DNA of 64,000 bases from Tetrahymena elliotti 4EA (GCA_000231825.2 JH720322.1:1-64000); one strand, 5' to 3'; counted from the first letter of the stretch, positions 52,375 through 64,000 are shown. A program made the numbers and translations. Notes: generated by a model from the sequence alone, not told the origin.

Positions 52375-53345
52375 CAATCAAATTTTGCATTTACAGAGTA
52401 TGCAATTAATCTTTGTAAATTTGAGAGTCTTAATTGTTATTTACTGTTCCCTCTATAAATCAAAGAATAGATTGGTTATATCACTTTATATTTACTTATC
52501 AATCAAAATTTAAAAGATTCATAAAATTTTAATTAAGATTTTAATTTTAATTTCATGATGAACAATCATTTCTATCCGATAATTTATTGCGCATATTTTA
52601 ATTTTTTACAGATGACAAATAAATTAATTTATTTGATTTCAATTTATAGTAAGCTCACTTAAATCGCTGTTGCCATCACCCTTCTTCTCCATAAACTTTT
52701 GAAATAAGATAAGGATGTTTACTTAATGAGAAACAGTATTGAGTCCCCAAGACTTAGATGAAAGAAAAATTTAAATATCATCGATAAAAAAATTAAGAAT
52801 GAGAAGAGGAGAGGGAGAGAGGCCTTTATTGTGAAAAACAGAATTGAATATCTAAATTCTTTACTGGTATAAATACTTTCTTCACGAAAAATTGATTGGC
52901 AATTACTTGAAACAATGAAACAGATGTTTTTTAATAAATGAAATAATTAAATTTCTAATAATGACTTTCTTATTGTTAGAAATATTAATTTATAAAATTT
53001 ATCAAAATCAATTATGTTTTGATTGACAGAGATTGATTATTACGATACGTTCACTTAATAAATTAGTCTTAAAAGGAAAAGGCAAAATATAAAAAATTAA
53101 TTAAAAAAAAATAAAAGAAAAGCATTTCTTGTTTTAAAAACTAAAAAGAATTTGAAGAAAAAGAAACAAGATTTAATAGAAAATCAATTGTAATTTCAAA
53201 TATAAAATTCCTAATTATTAAATATTTTCTAAAAGTTAATCACTCAAACATCAACATTCCCAAAGGATTTGACCATAAAAATATAATAAAAAGAAAAATT
53301 AATTAATTAATAAATTAATAATCGCCCAAAAACAGAAATAAAAAA
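52375..53345. other. Upstream region of the intron-less orphan gene
   Basis: AT-rich, with a purine-rich patch near 52798-52825 (gagaagaggagagggagagag). No gene is supported. It probably carries the promoter and 5' UTR of the gene at 53346. Confidence 0.4.
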
Positions 53346-54662
53346 ATGAAGAGGTGCGAATTTGCTAGTATACAGCCTTCATTGAATTCATCAATGCCCA
53401 TTCTTAAAAAAGAAGCTACTTCATGTGGAAGCAATACTTTAACTCAATCACTTTTCCATTTACCTGGAGATATCTCTATAAATATTGAAGACTTATTTAA
53501 AGTTAACGGAGTTTCTCTCAGCTCGGCTGTCTGTTCTGCCAACACAAGCCAATCTACTATTTATATGGGAGGTAGCGATTATGAAATTCCATAAAATTAT
53601 GAAATCCCTAGAATTAAGACTTCTTCCAGCACCTCTTTGAGTTCTCCTTCTTTAACCTCCTTAAACTAAGTTCTTTTATCTAATTAAGGAAACTCAGCAA
53701 ATTAGACAACAAAAAAAGTATCTGTTATAAATTCAGATGAAAACTTTCTTCATTATGAGGTTTACAATCCAACCTTATCTGTCTAAACTCTTCCCTACTT
53801 CCAATAGAATTCTAATTTATTATTAAGCTAACTTGAAAACATCAGCCAAATAGAATAAAATTAAAAGAATCAATATCTCATGAGTCTCTACTAAACAATA
53901 AGTAGTTACTCTCAAACTATGAACGATGTTTCAAAAATAGCAAGCACCTTACAAAGCGATTCCGTTTTTGATGAAAAGACTTTAGAGACTATTCACTACA
54001 AAATTAAACGCATTCGTTCATAAACTATTGCATCTAAATATTACACCTACTCTATTTATGTACTTGACTATAATTAAGTATACCGCGAAGTGTAAAAAGG
54101 TCTCTCCCAGAACCTCGTCAATTTTATTAGTGGTTCCCAATAATAATTTGCAGACCATATTCTCCGTTTTGGGGATGCTGAATTATTTGATACCTCTTCT
54201 CGCTCTGCCTTCAGCATCTCTCGCTTACAACAAACAATTAACGCTCTAAAATACAATACATTTAATATGATTACTGACAATAATTTAATGATGTGCCGTA
54301 TTGATGGAAAAAAGGTTCCAGTTAGTTGCCAAAGCTCAATAATTCCTCTTTGCGATCCTATATATTCACAATAAATGGCAATTTATCAAGCCTACATGAG
54401 AATAACTGAAATCAATATTGATGAACAATCTTGCGAATAGAGTTGTACTGATTCTTCATCTTGCAGCAACTCTCCAAATTCAAATACCTATGAGAACTCT
54501 CGTATGGTAGATGAGTATCTGTAAAGCTGCCAAGAATTCCAAGAAAAGTACTATGGAAAAGGATCTCAACGTAAGAAAAGATATAGAAAGACAAAGGCCC
54601 AAGTAGAATAAGAATTAAAATACTACCTTTCCTTAAATAACATTTCTAACTGCTAATTGTGA
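53346..54662 (+). CDS. Unrecognised intron-less protein, 438 aa
   Basis: A single open frame from ATG 53346 to TGA 54660-54662. The sequence begins MKRCEFASIQPSLNSSMPIL and continues with a Ser/Thr/Asn/Gln-rich first half (TSSSTSLSSPSLTSLNQVLL). The middle is more globular: IHYKIKRIRSQTIASKYYTY, SIYVLDYNQVYREVQKGLSQ, FADHILRFGDAELFDTSSRS, MMCRIDGKKVPVSCQSSIIP. A Cys/Ser cluster (DEQSCEQSCTDSSSCSNSPN) precedes a basic C-terminus (KKRYRKTKAQ). No signal peptide or membrane segment is seen. Codons use C in third position (TTC, ATC, CTC, CGC) far more than neighbours, and there are no introns. RIDGKKVPV within a hydrophobic setting faintly recalls the end of a PAS fold, but I would not assign it. 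The basic tail and low-complexity half would fit a nuclear regulatory protein; that is inference. Confidence 0.8.
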
Positions 54663-56299
54663 GGGATAGTATAATAAATTTCCATATTCAAATGAGCTTG
54701 CAAACTTTTTGAAATTGATTACACTTAGATAATTTAATACGTACTCTAAGAGGATTATAATAACTAATTTTTTTTGAAAATTTAAAACAATTCCTTACCC
54801 CCTTTAAATCATGTATTCAAAGAATAAAATAAAAATTAATTACACCACTTCTTTGTATGGAATTGATAAAAGAGCTAAAATAAAAACCTGCTTGTAGCAA
54901 AAAAGCTTTAAGAGGAGTAGAATTAGAAAATAAATTAGAAATAGGCTATAAAAAACTATTAATCACTATTGCTTGCTCGCTTCCTGAATATTAATCAATC
55001 TAGAATAACAAAATATATATAAATACTATTTAAAAAGTAACAAAAGTTAAAAAATTAAACACATATACAAAAAAATAATAAATAAGTAAATAAATAAATA
55101 AAAAATTGAATAACAAATTTATCACACCCATAACCAAGTCTATCTATCTCATCATCTATTAATTATAAATTCACAAATATTATTTTATTATAAATATCAA
55201 ATTCATACATTCATTTCATATATATAAGTAACAAATCATCAGTACTCCATATTAAATTTTTTCAAAGCATATTACAATTCTATTCAAATTTTTTTAATTT
55301 TCTTTTTTCTCCAGTCTTTATTACAGTTTTTATTAACAGTATTCGCTCTTAAAAGCGCTTGGGTGTTATAATACTTCGCTTTGAAAAATATGTGCACTTA
55401 TTTTAATTTGATAATTAAATCAAAATATCAATTAATACCTGCTTCAAAATTTTTTCTTCTACCTCTACGACTTATTAATTTATTTTCATTTACAAAATTA
55501 TTGATATAATTTGATAAATAATTATTAAAGATTAGAAAAGAAGATAATTAAGTCTGATAAATTGTTTGAGTAAACAAATCACAACATAGATTTGATACTA
55601 AACTTTTAATAAAGGCGCCTGTAAAAAAGAAAATCAAGAAATTGATAATTGCTAATATATTTTAAAAAGACACTTATTGATTATTTTACATTTCTTTTTT
55701 AAAAACTGAGATTTAATCATCACCACACAGATAAATTAATATTTTTATGCCTTCATAATTTCTAAACATCTCTTAGCTTCTAAACAATAAAAATTTACTA
55801 CTTTAGTTCAAACAAAATTTTATAAATTTCATTAAATATTTCTGTTATTTCTTCAGCATGAAACATGAAAAAATATTATTTTTTAAACATAAAAATTATT
55901 TAAAAATAGTTCTTATGAGTCTTAGATTAGAGATAGTATTTCTACCATACCAGGTACTCCTTTATTTACTAGAATAATGTTTTTCAAAAATAATTACTTT
56001 TGCTTGTCATATTTTTGTTTTAAGGTGAAAATTTTATACTTAATGAAACTTTCAGTTTTTTTGAGCATGAATGGAACATATACTCGAATATTTTTCTTTT
56101 CACTCTGATCTTAAGATTAATTTATAGAATGTAACAAGAGAAGTGTTTGAAAAATCAAAATAAACTCCAGCTACTGCTCTTCATTTTCCAAAAAGGCAAA
56201 AAAAACATAACCAAATACACCAAAAACTAACCAATCACTCTTAGTGAAAAAAGTAGCTTAGCTTAGATTAGCTTCAGTATTGGCTTTAAATATAATGCA
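54663..56299. other. Gene-poor AT-rich region
   Basis: Downstream flank of the orphan gene. Long A/T tracts; no coding-like frame of note. Confidence 0.4.
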
Positions 56300-57044
56300 T
56301 TCTTGATTGATTTGATATAGAAAAGATCCCTTGAGAAATATTTTGTTTATAAATATAAGTGTAAAAAAATATGTTTAGATGTCACGAGATAAGAAATTTT
56401 TAGATGAAGAGGGTGGGGAAAATTTAACATTTGTTTGTTAAGTTTCTTTCTACTTTTGGATTTAAATATTAGCGTTGATATGTTTATGAAAATCCTATAC
56501 ATAGATTAATCTTATTTCTGATAAATTATCAAATATTATTTCATCTATTCCCTTCTTTGACTCAACATTAAAAAAAAAGTTTTCTCTATTCCTATAACTT
56601 GTCTAAGAATATAAAATATTATAAATATAAATTTTTTGAGATCTCTTGAAAAGAAAATTTTAAGTTGAGCTTAAGAATTTTTTAAAAAAAGCAATAAAAA
56701 GATTTAAATGAAGAAACTTATTTAGAGAGTGGAGTATTGATCAAAAATAAGAGCTTATACCATCATGATTTACTAATTTCAGACATAGGATTATTAAATC
56801 TATACTTATCTCCTTGGCCTTACACTTTTTGAAACTTGTATACTAAAGATAGTTGCAGTAACTAAATTCTTGCAAATTTTGACTTTGATTTATAAGAAAT
56901 CATTGACTCATATCCCCAGTTAATTAAAAAGAGCGAGCGAAATCTTAATTTCTTAATCTAAACAAAAAGTGATCTCAAAGAAAGATATTTATTTCAAGCA
57001 AAATTTTTTTCAATTAATTAATATTTCACAGAAAATTTTTGATA
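56300..57044 (+). pseudogene. Coding-like frame interrupted by in-frame TGA codons
   Basis: Read in the frame of position 56701, the plus strand gives DLNEETYLESGVLIKNKSLY, LLISDIGLLNLYLSPWPYTF, TGA (56830), NLYTKDSCSNQILANFDFDL, QEIIDSYPQLIKKSERNLNF, LIQTKSDLKERYLFQAKFF, ending at a further TGA. Upstream in the same frame there are additional TGAs (56476 and 56647). Acidic and basic residues occur at normal protein frequency across the TGA, which favours a decayed gene. TGA as selenocysteine, or unplaced introns, are alternatives. No family is recognised. Confidence 0.3.
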
Positions 57045-57989
57045 AGTAATAGCCAAGAAGATTCAAGCTTTTTTTTCTTCAATAAATTATAAATTTCTCT
57101 TTACTTTTTACCTTTTGCTACAATTCTAGTTTTGAATATTTTTAACCAACCACTTCAATAAATGTTATCTAGACAATTGGTTTTTTAGTAATATTTCTCC
57201 AAATCATACTTTTCACCAAATAATATTATTTTAGGAAAAAAAATTATCAGTTTAATGGTTTCTATCTTTGATGCAAAAATATACTCTGTTAAAGAATATT
57301 GTGTACATGTTTTAGAAAAGGCAGAAAAAATAAATAAGTGTAAATATTTATTAGGTATTTGTTTGGTTGATGATTTTTTTTTTGTATTTTGGTTTATATT
57401 TTGACAAGCTTCTTAAAACATAATTTAAGAATTATGTATGATAATTACAATTTAAAAAATATCAAGTATTTAGTTTGATTTTTTCTTTAATTTTTATGTA
57501 AACCAAACACAATTTTTTATTTTTGAATTATTTTTTCACTAGTAATTGAGGTATTAAGATTGTTTCTTATATTTTACCTCCTATGACCATTAACAACTAT
57601 TTTATTTATCAAGAAATCTACTTGACATTTTATTTACTGTAAAAACATATGCAAATACAAATAAAAACTTTTTCTTTTTTTAATTATTAAGTCGTTCACA
57701 TTGCTCTTAGTTTTTTAGTAAATTAAGATTTACAGTACAACAAAGATGACATGGGAAGAGCTATTTAGAAATGTGTAAAAGTTGCTTTTAATTTTTTATA
57801 TTTAATCATTAGATAGAATAAAAATTTATTCAAGATTGTAACTGGTTGATTGAATTAATTTAGTTTCACTTTCTTGAATAAACATAAAAAGAATTATTTT
57901 TCTAATTGTTTTTAAGCCATTTAATTTTTTTTTGAAAACAATTAATTTTGCATTTACAATTGCAGTAACTAATAACTTACTGATGATTT
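57045..57989. other. Gene-poor AT-rich region
   Basis: Nothing supported in this stretch. Confidence 0.4.
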
Positions 57990-58560
57990 ATGATATCCCT
58001 TTAGTAAATTTGATTATTAGTATTCTAATTTATTAAGTATTTGTTTATTTGTTTATTGACAAAATTTGTGGAAAAAGATTCAACTGCATACTATCAATTA
58101 CTGAATCTAAATTTATAATTTCAACATATTTTGCTCTTTAGTTATTGAAACAATAAATTCTCTACCTTTATCATACCATCAACTCCCAAAATTTGCTTGA
58201 AATATTTGATCAATTAATTGTCTGTTCATTAAATGTTTTAAAAAATTGAAAAATTTTTAGAATGAAGCATCAGGATATTATCAGATTTTAAATGGCTTTT
58301 TTATTTTAGTCAGCAACATGAAGTGTTTTAAGATGGCTTAATTTATTGATAAGAAATATATCAGTATTTACATATAATCTAATGAAAGCGATGGTCAAAG
58401 CTAAATCTAGTTAATTGAAAGATCACAATATAAAAGATGAGAATTAATCTAAAAAAAAGAAAGAAAGTAAAAGCATGAAAGTTGCATATATATGTGTGAT
58501 AGAGAATTTATGTTTATTAGATAAGTTTTTGTACCTCCTAAGTACTGAGAAAATTAAAAA
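57990..58560 (+). pseudogene. Coding-like tract with frame changes, possible relic
   Basis: Successive pieces in different plus-strand frames look coding: FVEKDSTAYYQLLNLNLQFQ, then NLLEIFDQLIVCSLNVLK, then FQNEASGYYQILNGFFILVS, NMKCFKMAQFIDKKYISIYI and QSNESDGQSQIQLIERSQYK. TGA codons and frame shifts separate them. STAYYQLLN and ASGYYQILN are similar to each other and may be a repeat. Evidence is compositional only. Confidence 0.2.
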
Positions 58561-61269
58561 TCCTTGAATAAATTAGTTAGTTAATTAGTGGTCAGATCAA
58601 GCCTATAATTATTTTTATAATTGATTTTGATTTAAATAAATTACTATCTATTACAATATTGATTTTTTCAAAAAGCGCTTTATTTTTGATCTTCGATAAC
58701 AATTACATTCATTTAAAAATTTTTTAATTTTTTGCGCTTATACTAAAAGTGGAGTAAAATATCTTTTATATATCAGATTTCAAAATAATATATCCTCTAA
58801 CTTTCCAAAATAATTCTATTCAACTCCTCTCTTTCCCATGATTAGCGAGATTACAAAAATTCCCCCCCCAAGAAACACTCTAAATGTGATTAAAAAGAGT
58901 AAGTAAAGAAAAAATACTTCAAATTCATCCTTTTTACTATGCGTTTTGAGTTTTAATTCAGCCTAAAATTAAAATTATGAGGTGATTTATTCTTTACTAT
59001 GTATATTAAAAATAAAAAAAAACATTTCTAGTTAGTGAATAACTGGAGTTAATTGTAATTTAATTGCACAGTTGTTTTTGATCTTTTCAATTTATTATTT
59101 ACATTGAATTATTACTTTATTATGATAAATTATTTTTCATTTAATTCTGGGTACAAGATTTTTTGATGACATATACGTTTTCATCAATCTTCTAGTACTA
59201 TATGTTTTGTTAAAAATAATCAAAGTATTTATAAGACTTCAAAAATTTTAATTTTTACTTAAATTAATTAAATAACCAGTCTTGCCTAACTAATAGAATC
59301 CGCTTTAATTCCAAAAAATATAGTGTTATATTTATAGATAGGAGATTCGACTTGTTAAAATTCTTTGTTTACTGCCTACATATTTACATATTTTACTAAT
59401 TTCATATACTACTGGTAACCTCATTTAATATTAAATAATTAATTATATTTTTTTGCTTTTCCAACCTATTTCTTCTTTTCAAATCACTGATGCTAACTCA
59501 ATAACCATTTACACCTTAAATAATCTACAAAACATAATTTTACACTTTAAATATTCTACAAAATATAATTTTAATAATACTAATAGTAAAATAAAATCAG
59601 AAATGTAAGTTTATTTCTTTTTTGATAACCCTTAAAAAAGTTACAAAGCTTGCTTTTGTTAATTTAGCAATATTTAATCCTTTCATTGCTTTATCAAAAA
59701 GTAAATTGAAGAAGATATATATTTTCTATAGTTATTTATTCTTTCTCTTTTACAATATTTTGTTAATGTTAATTATTAAAAAGCAAAACAGTAAGAAATA
59801 CAATCATCTTTTTTCAAATCTTGGCTCTAATACTTCCAAAAAAAAAAATTGAATTTCAAATATTTATTTGATTCATATTTAAGTATTTTTCCTAATCAAT
59901 AAAAATACTCATTTAATTTAATTTATAAGATACAGACAAACAGCTCATTAATTTTATTTATCTATTGATATACAAGACAAGATGATAATTTTTAGTGAAG
60001 TACTTACTATACAAATAGCTTAAAAATATCAACAATTTTTTAGTAAATTGATTATTTGCTAGAATCACAGAATCAGTTTGTAGAACAGAAAAAATTGGCT
60101 AAATAAATCAATTAATTTTGTTTAGTTATAAATCTATTCATAAGGAGCTTTCGCTTTAACGATTAAATTAAAATCTTAAATAAATGTAAAAAATAGTAAA
60201 AAATACAGCTTTTTTTTTTAATATTTTAATTTTATCTTTGTCAGAAATAAATAAATGGTTATATTTTTTTTGATGGCTCATTTTTCGTAAAATCCAATTT
60301 TAATGTTTGTAATAGATATCAATAATTATAAAAGAAAATGGCTTTTAACTAATCTAATTAAAATATCTCCATTAAATTATTAATCAAATTTATTTAGTAA
60401 TACTTTGTATGCTTGGTATCTAAAAAAATTTTTTTCAAAATTTATCCTAAAATAATTGTATCAAGGAATTTATGATCTCACATCACAAGTTTGAAGGGCA
60501 TTTAAGGATCAAACATCCACTATTTACATTCTAAGTTAAGATATATAATAGATAATTTGCTTCCATTAAAATATTTAATTCACTTGAAAACAAGCATAGT
60601 TCTTTCTTTAATATGATTTGAAATAATTCAAATATTAATTAAAAATAAGAGTAAGCTGTAAAAGCTCTTAATAAATGAGTAAAAATTAATTTTTGCTGAC
60701 TTAACTAAGTAAGTAAAAAAGAGAAAGTTCAGTTTGAACAATTAGTCGTAAATTTCCTAACTATTTGATTTTTTTGCTATCTTCAAACGTACAATTTAAT
60801 GTAATCAGTTGAAGGAATTATTATCCAATATTATAAATAAAAACTCCCTTAAGTATCTCTATTATTTCACTTTGTTTAAAAATAATTATTTTCAAATATA
60901 AAAGTTAGATTATTTTCTTAAACAAAAGTGTTTTTGATATTATCTTTATTATAGAGGAAATATATTTTGTCTAATTTTATTCTTATGAAAATAAAGAACA
61001 TTAGACATGTTAGAAAATAAATTAAATTGAAAACTTTTAACCATTTTGCTGATAAAATAATTAGACATTTTTTAAGCTTTCTTACTAAATAAATAAATTA
61101 TAAAATTTTGTTATACAATAATAGGTTGATTTTTTAATTGAATTTCTATTTTTATATAATATAATTCTTTTATTGATTCAATCTAAATATTTTTGATGGG
61201 AGAATCCTGATTGAATATACATATGAGTTTTCAGCATACCTGCTAGAGTTTTGTTAATAAAATTACATT
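58561..61269. other. Gene-poor AT-rich region
   Basis: 2.7 kb with no supported gene. A run of C residues (ccccccccc, about 58862-58869) stands out against the AT-rich background. Confidence 0.4.
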
Positions 61270-61932
61270 TCATTCAGAAACGCAATGGAAATCAAATCCA
61301 CATACCAAAGAAAAGATAAGCCAAGCAGCTAGTATAACTGTTATTATCAAAATTAGTGTTATTTTTATATTTCTTGTGCATTAAATGCAGTAAACCTTTC
61401 TTGAATTCTTTTTAAGCTCATCACTCTTTAATTTCATTGCTACTGCCTTATCTTGAAGTACTTCAATTCTAATATTATTGTCAATTACTCTATCAAGATT
61501 TTTTATCATCACATTTTAAACATCTCTTACAGCTGCTTGTACTTTCATTAAATTATCTGCATCTAATGTGTTATAGTGCTCTAATTTTTCTTTTATCACT
61601 TTTCTAAAATTCTTATTTAATCCAAATGCTTTTGCACTTTCTCTATCATTTTCATTAATATGCTAATAAAATGCATCCTAAAGCTCTTACAAAAACTTAA
61701 AAGCAACTCTAGAAGGATATTGTTTATCTGCCATACAAACAAACAAATATCTTTCCAATCCTGCTGAATGAAAATTGTAATTTCCTAATAAGCATGTTTC
61801 CCTCACTGTTGGATTAATATTGCCTACAACTTCCATAATTCTTTGTTCAAAATTTCCTGAAGCTTTAGTGTAATCGCACAAGATAGTTTCCTAATCTCTT
61901 ACTATAAGTGCATAGATAAGACCTCCTTACAT
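61270..61932 (-). CDS. Longin-domain R-SNARE, VAMP7-like
   Basis: Single exon, 220 aa. The N-terminal longin domain (about 1-120) begins MQGGLIYALIVRDQETILCD and contains YLFVCMADKQYPSRVAFKFL and LQELQDAFYQ. The SNARE motif (about 125-185) is VQAAVRDVQNVMIKNLDRVI, DNNIRIEVLQDKAVAMKLKS. A C-terminal anchor (ITLILIITVILAAWLIFSLV) is followed by a short luminal tail CGFDFHCVSE. Such proteins sit on endosomal, lysosomal or secretory vesicle membranes and pair with Q-SNAREs. A gapless alignment with VAMP2 (NVDKVLERDQKL over NLDRVIDNNIRI) places Asn where R-SNAREs have the zero-layer Arg. I chose the start at 61932 because the longin fold begins immediately after it. Confidence 0.88.
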
Positions 61933-62414
61933 CTAATTTTTGGTTGACAAATTTAAATGCTAAAAAAAATATTTTTTCTTTTTCTACTTAAAAGTACTTT
62001 CAAAAATTTAAATTTACTTTGTAATATTCCTCAAAAAATTAATTTATTGAGCCAAATTTTGTAAAAATCAAGCAAAGAGTTTACAAACAAAGAAGAAAAA
62101 TATTTAAATCATAAAAAAATATCTTTTGGAATAAATTAATTTTAATCAAAAATTTATGAAATAATTGAAAAATCATTTAAAACAAAATTATTTATATCAA
62201 TAAATACAAATAAATATACATAATTTTATATAAAGTACAATTAAGATCTTTTATAAATTAATCAACCATCATGGCATTTGATAATCGTTTTCTTTTATTG
62301 TTAAAATATTAGCAATTTACAGAAATAAGAGAAATATTTGGTATGAAATATTTGTTGAATCTTGCATATTTTATTCAAAAACTTTACTACTATTATCATT
62401 TTTTATCTTCACAT
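61933..62414. other. Intergenic, nothing seen
   Basis: AT-rich spacer between two minus-strand genes. Confidence 0.45.
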
Positions 62415-63944
62415 TCACTACTTTACTTCCTAATTAACACCAAACTGATTTTACAAATATCTATCTCCTTAAATTTACTTTATCTACTTTATTGATTAAG
62501 ATTAAATGGAGTTTTCTATCATATCTTTCTAGTCTTGAGGACAAAAATTTATGATTATTCTATTACCATCAAAATCTGAGCTTATTTCATGTATTTTAGA
62601 GCTATTATAATCGTGCTGCAAAAAAGAGGAGTCAGGATCTGTTTTAAAATTTTTTGCTACAATATTAGAAGCTAGATTATTTTTGAAAGAATAAGTATCA
62701 TACTTATTTTCTGTTTTATAAGTTTGGATCGAATTGCTGCTATTTAAATGGTCCTGATTTCCAAATAAACTCTCATTATAATATTCACTTGTGACCTATT
62801 TCTTTAAAGGATTGTTAGATTATTTTCAAATTAAATAATTTACTGCAAGTTTTTTTAGAAAAGATTTTGGATGTGCTTCTTCAGAGACATTAAATAACAC
62901 ATCAATCTGTCTTTAATTCTAGATTATTTATCTATTCTTCTAAGTTATTTCTGATTTTGATTTGGTTTATTATTATTATTATTATTATTATTATGAATTT
63001 TAAATCCTGTCATCCTATTCTTAGACTGATGAGATAGATTATTTTATATTTTCTTCAGAGTTATCAATTTATTATTATTATTTTTTTTAATCATTTTTAT
63101 CTTCTGTTTACTTCTAAATTTACATTTCACTTTATTTAATTTTTAAAATATCCTATCCAACTAATTTTGTTTATTCTTTAGCCTTAAGATTTTGTTCTGA
63201 AATTCGTTGTTCGTCAAATGCAAATTTATTAAGTTGCATGTTATTTAATTTTTAAAATAGTTATTAACCAGATTAACTTAAATCAATCATATAGCTTTAA
63301 ATTTATGGTTAATAATCTTGATTGCTACTTTTATTATATTCGATTTATTTAATGCTTGCTAACTAATCTTCACTCTCTATCTGATGATTACATTATACTG
63401 ATTCTTTAAATTTCTCACTTTAATACTTATCTTAAAGCTACACTTTTTATGGAGTGTATTGATTAGCTTAAGTAATATAAACGTTTGACTAATTAAAATT
63501 TGTTTTATTTTAATTATCAATGTTGGTATGATCATCATTTTAACTTAAATTATCCTAACTTTATAAGTTTTTTTTATCTGAACCAGAATTATAATTGGTC
63601 TCTTCATTAGAAAAATTTCTAAAGTTTTTTGGGTTTATTAAGGAATGTTTATTGATTTAAAATGAATTGATTAGTTTTCTAGGAGAATTAGATTCACTTT
63701 CACTGAAAGATTCATTAAATTCTACAATTGATTAACTTTTATATTTTGCAGGTGAGTTCTATCCTTAGTCGATGTTTTCTAAGCTAGATTTCCTTCTTTC
63801 ATAATTTGAATAAAAATTTTATTAATCAAATCTATCTTTCTCCTGTTCAAAATTTGAGTTTTTTGGTTCCACCATATTAATATCTTTATAAGGCAAGTTT
63901 TAAGATGAATCTTTTATGACTAAAGATTCTTAAATATTTATCAT
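62415..63944 (-). CDS. Unrecognised Gln/Asn/Ser-rich protein
   Basis: From ATG at 63944 to TGA at 62415, with one proposed 42-nt intron (GTAAATTATT...CTTTAAAG, about 62810-62851) that removes an in-frame TGA and keeps the frame; this gives 495 aa. The sequence starts MINIQESLVIKDSSQNLPYK and is largely disordered, with SSLENIDQGQNSPAKYKSQS, a poly-Gln run written as TAA codons, and later TSEYYNESLFGNQDHLNSSN. It ends GVNQEVKQ. No domain is recognised. An in-frame TGA lies just upstream of the chosen ATG, but a further 5' exon beyond the window cannot be excluded. Confidence 0.6.
62968..62994. repeat. ATT/TAA trinucleotide microsatellite coding poly-Gln
   Basis: About nine tandem TTA units on the plus strand. 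On the minus strand they are in-frame TAA codons within the gene at 62415-63944, so they encode a Gln tract under the ciliate code. Confidence 0.85.
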
Positions 63945-64000
63945 ACTCTCTTTCTCAAATCTAGCACTTTATCAAATTAAATTAAGTTAAAAATCTAATT

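Noticed and set aside
54028..54280. ORFs on both strands inside the orphan gene
   Set aside because: Shadows; the 438-codon frame running through them without TGA is the better explanation.
58862..58869. C homopolymer as an internal telomere-like tract
   Set aside because: It is a pure C run without the CCCCAA period, so not an interstitial telomere.
59622..59852. 76-codon plus-strand frame ending in TGA
   Set aside because: Its first codon is TTG, not ATG, and the composition is plain Lys/Phe/Ile/Leu as expected from AT-rich noise.
46039..61269. CRISPR array, transposon or viral insertion in the gene-poor zone
   Set aside because: No regularly spaced repeats, no terminal inverted repeats, and no transposase or integrase motifs were recognised.

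Overview
The window begins with six perfect CCCCAA repeats and is extremely AT-rich. Every convincing gene reads through TAA and TAG and stops only at TGA. Together with short GTA...AG introns and a Tetrahymena-type 5S rRNA, this points to one telomeric end of a macronuclear chromosome of an oligohymenophorean ciliate, most likely Tetrahymena. Standard-code ORFs are therefore mostly fragments of real genes, and I rebuilt the genes by reading TAA/TAG as Gln and placing introns by hand. No telomere is seen at the 64000 end.

Layout. 0-4 kb: telomere, GINS subunit Psf3 (minus), an unrecognised membrane plus propeller-like protein (minus), 5S rRNA (plus) and EMC5/MMGT (plus, three exons). 4.1-20.6 kb: one 16.5-kb axonemal dynein heavy chain gene (minus), with five short N-terminal exons resolved. 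21-27.5 kb (plus): tRNA-Leu(AAG), a GTPBP1/2-like translational GTPase and an Asn/Gln/Asp/Arg-rich RNA-binding protein with an eIF4B/eIF4H-like layout. 28.6-32.3 kb (minus): a centrin-like EF-hand protein and ABCE1/RLI1 (598 aa after splicing, against 599 in human). 33.2-46.0 kb (minus): a head-to-tail array of four paralogous two-membrane-segment proteins of a family I cannot name. 46.0-61.3 kb: a gene-poor stretch with one solid intron-less orphan gene (53.3 kb) and several coding-like segments broken by TGA codons or frame changes, including a likely relic of the tandem family. 61.3-64 kb (minus): a longin-domain VAMP7-like R-SNARE whose zero-layer arginine appears to be asparagine, and a Gln/Asn/Ser-rich protein.

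The genes do not form a single pathway. Several are core eukaryotic functions: replication (GINS), membrane protein insertion (EMC5), translation and ribosome recycling (GTPBP, RNA-binding protein, ABCE1, 5S, tRNA), ciliary motility (dynein, EF-hand) and membrane fusion (SNARE). The least explained content is the four-copy membrane protein array, the intron-less orphan gene and the broken coding-like tracts around it.
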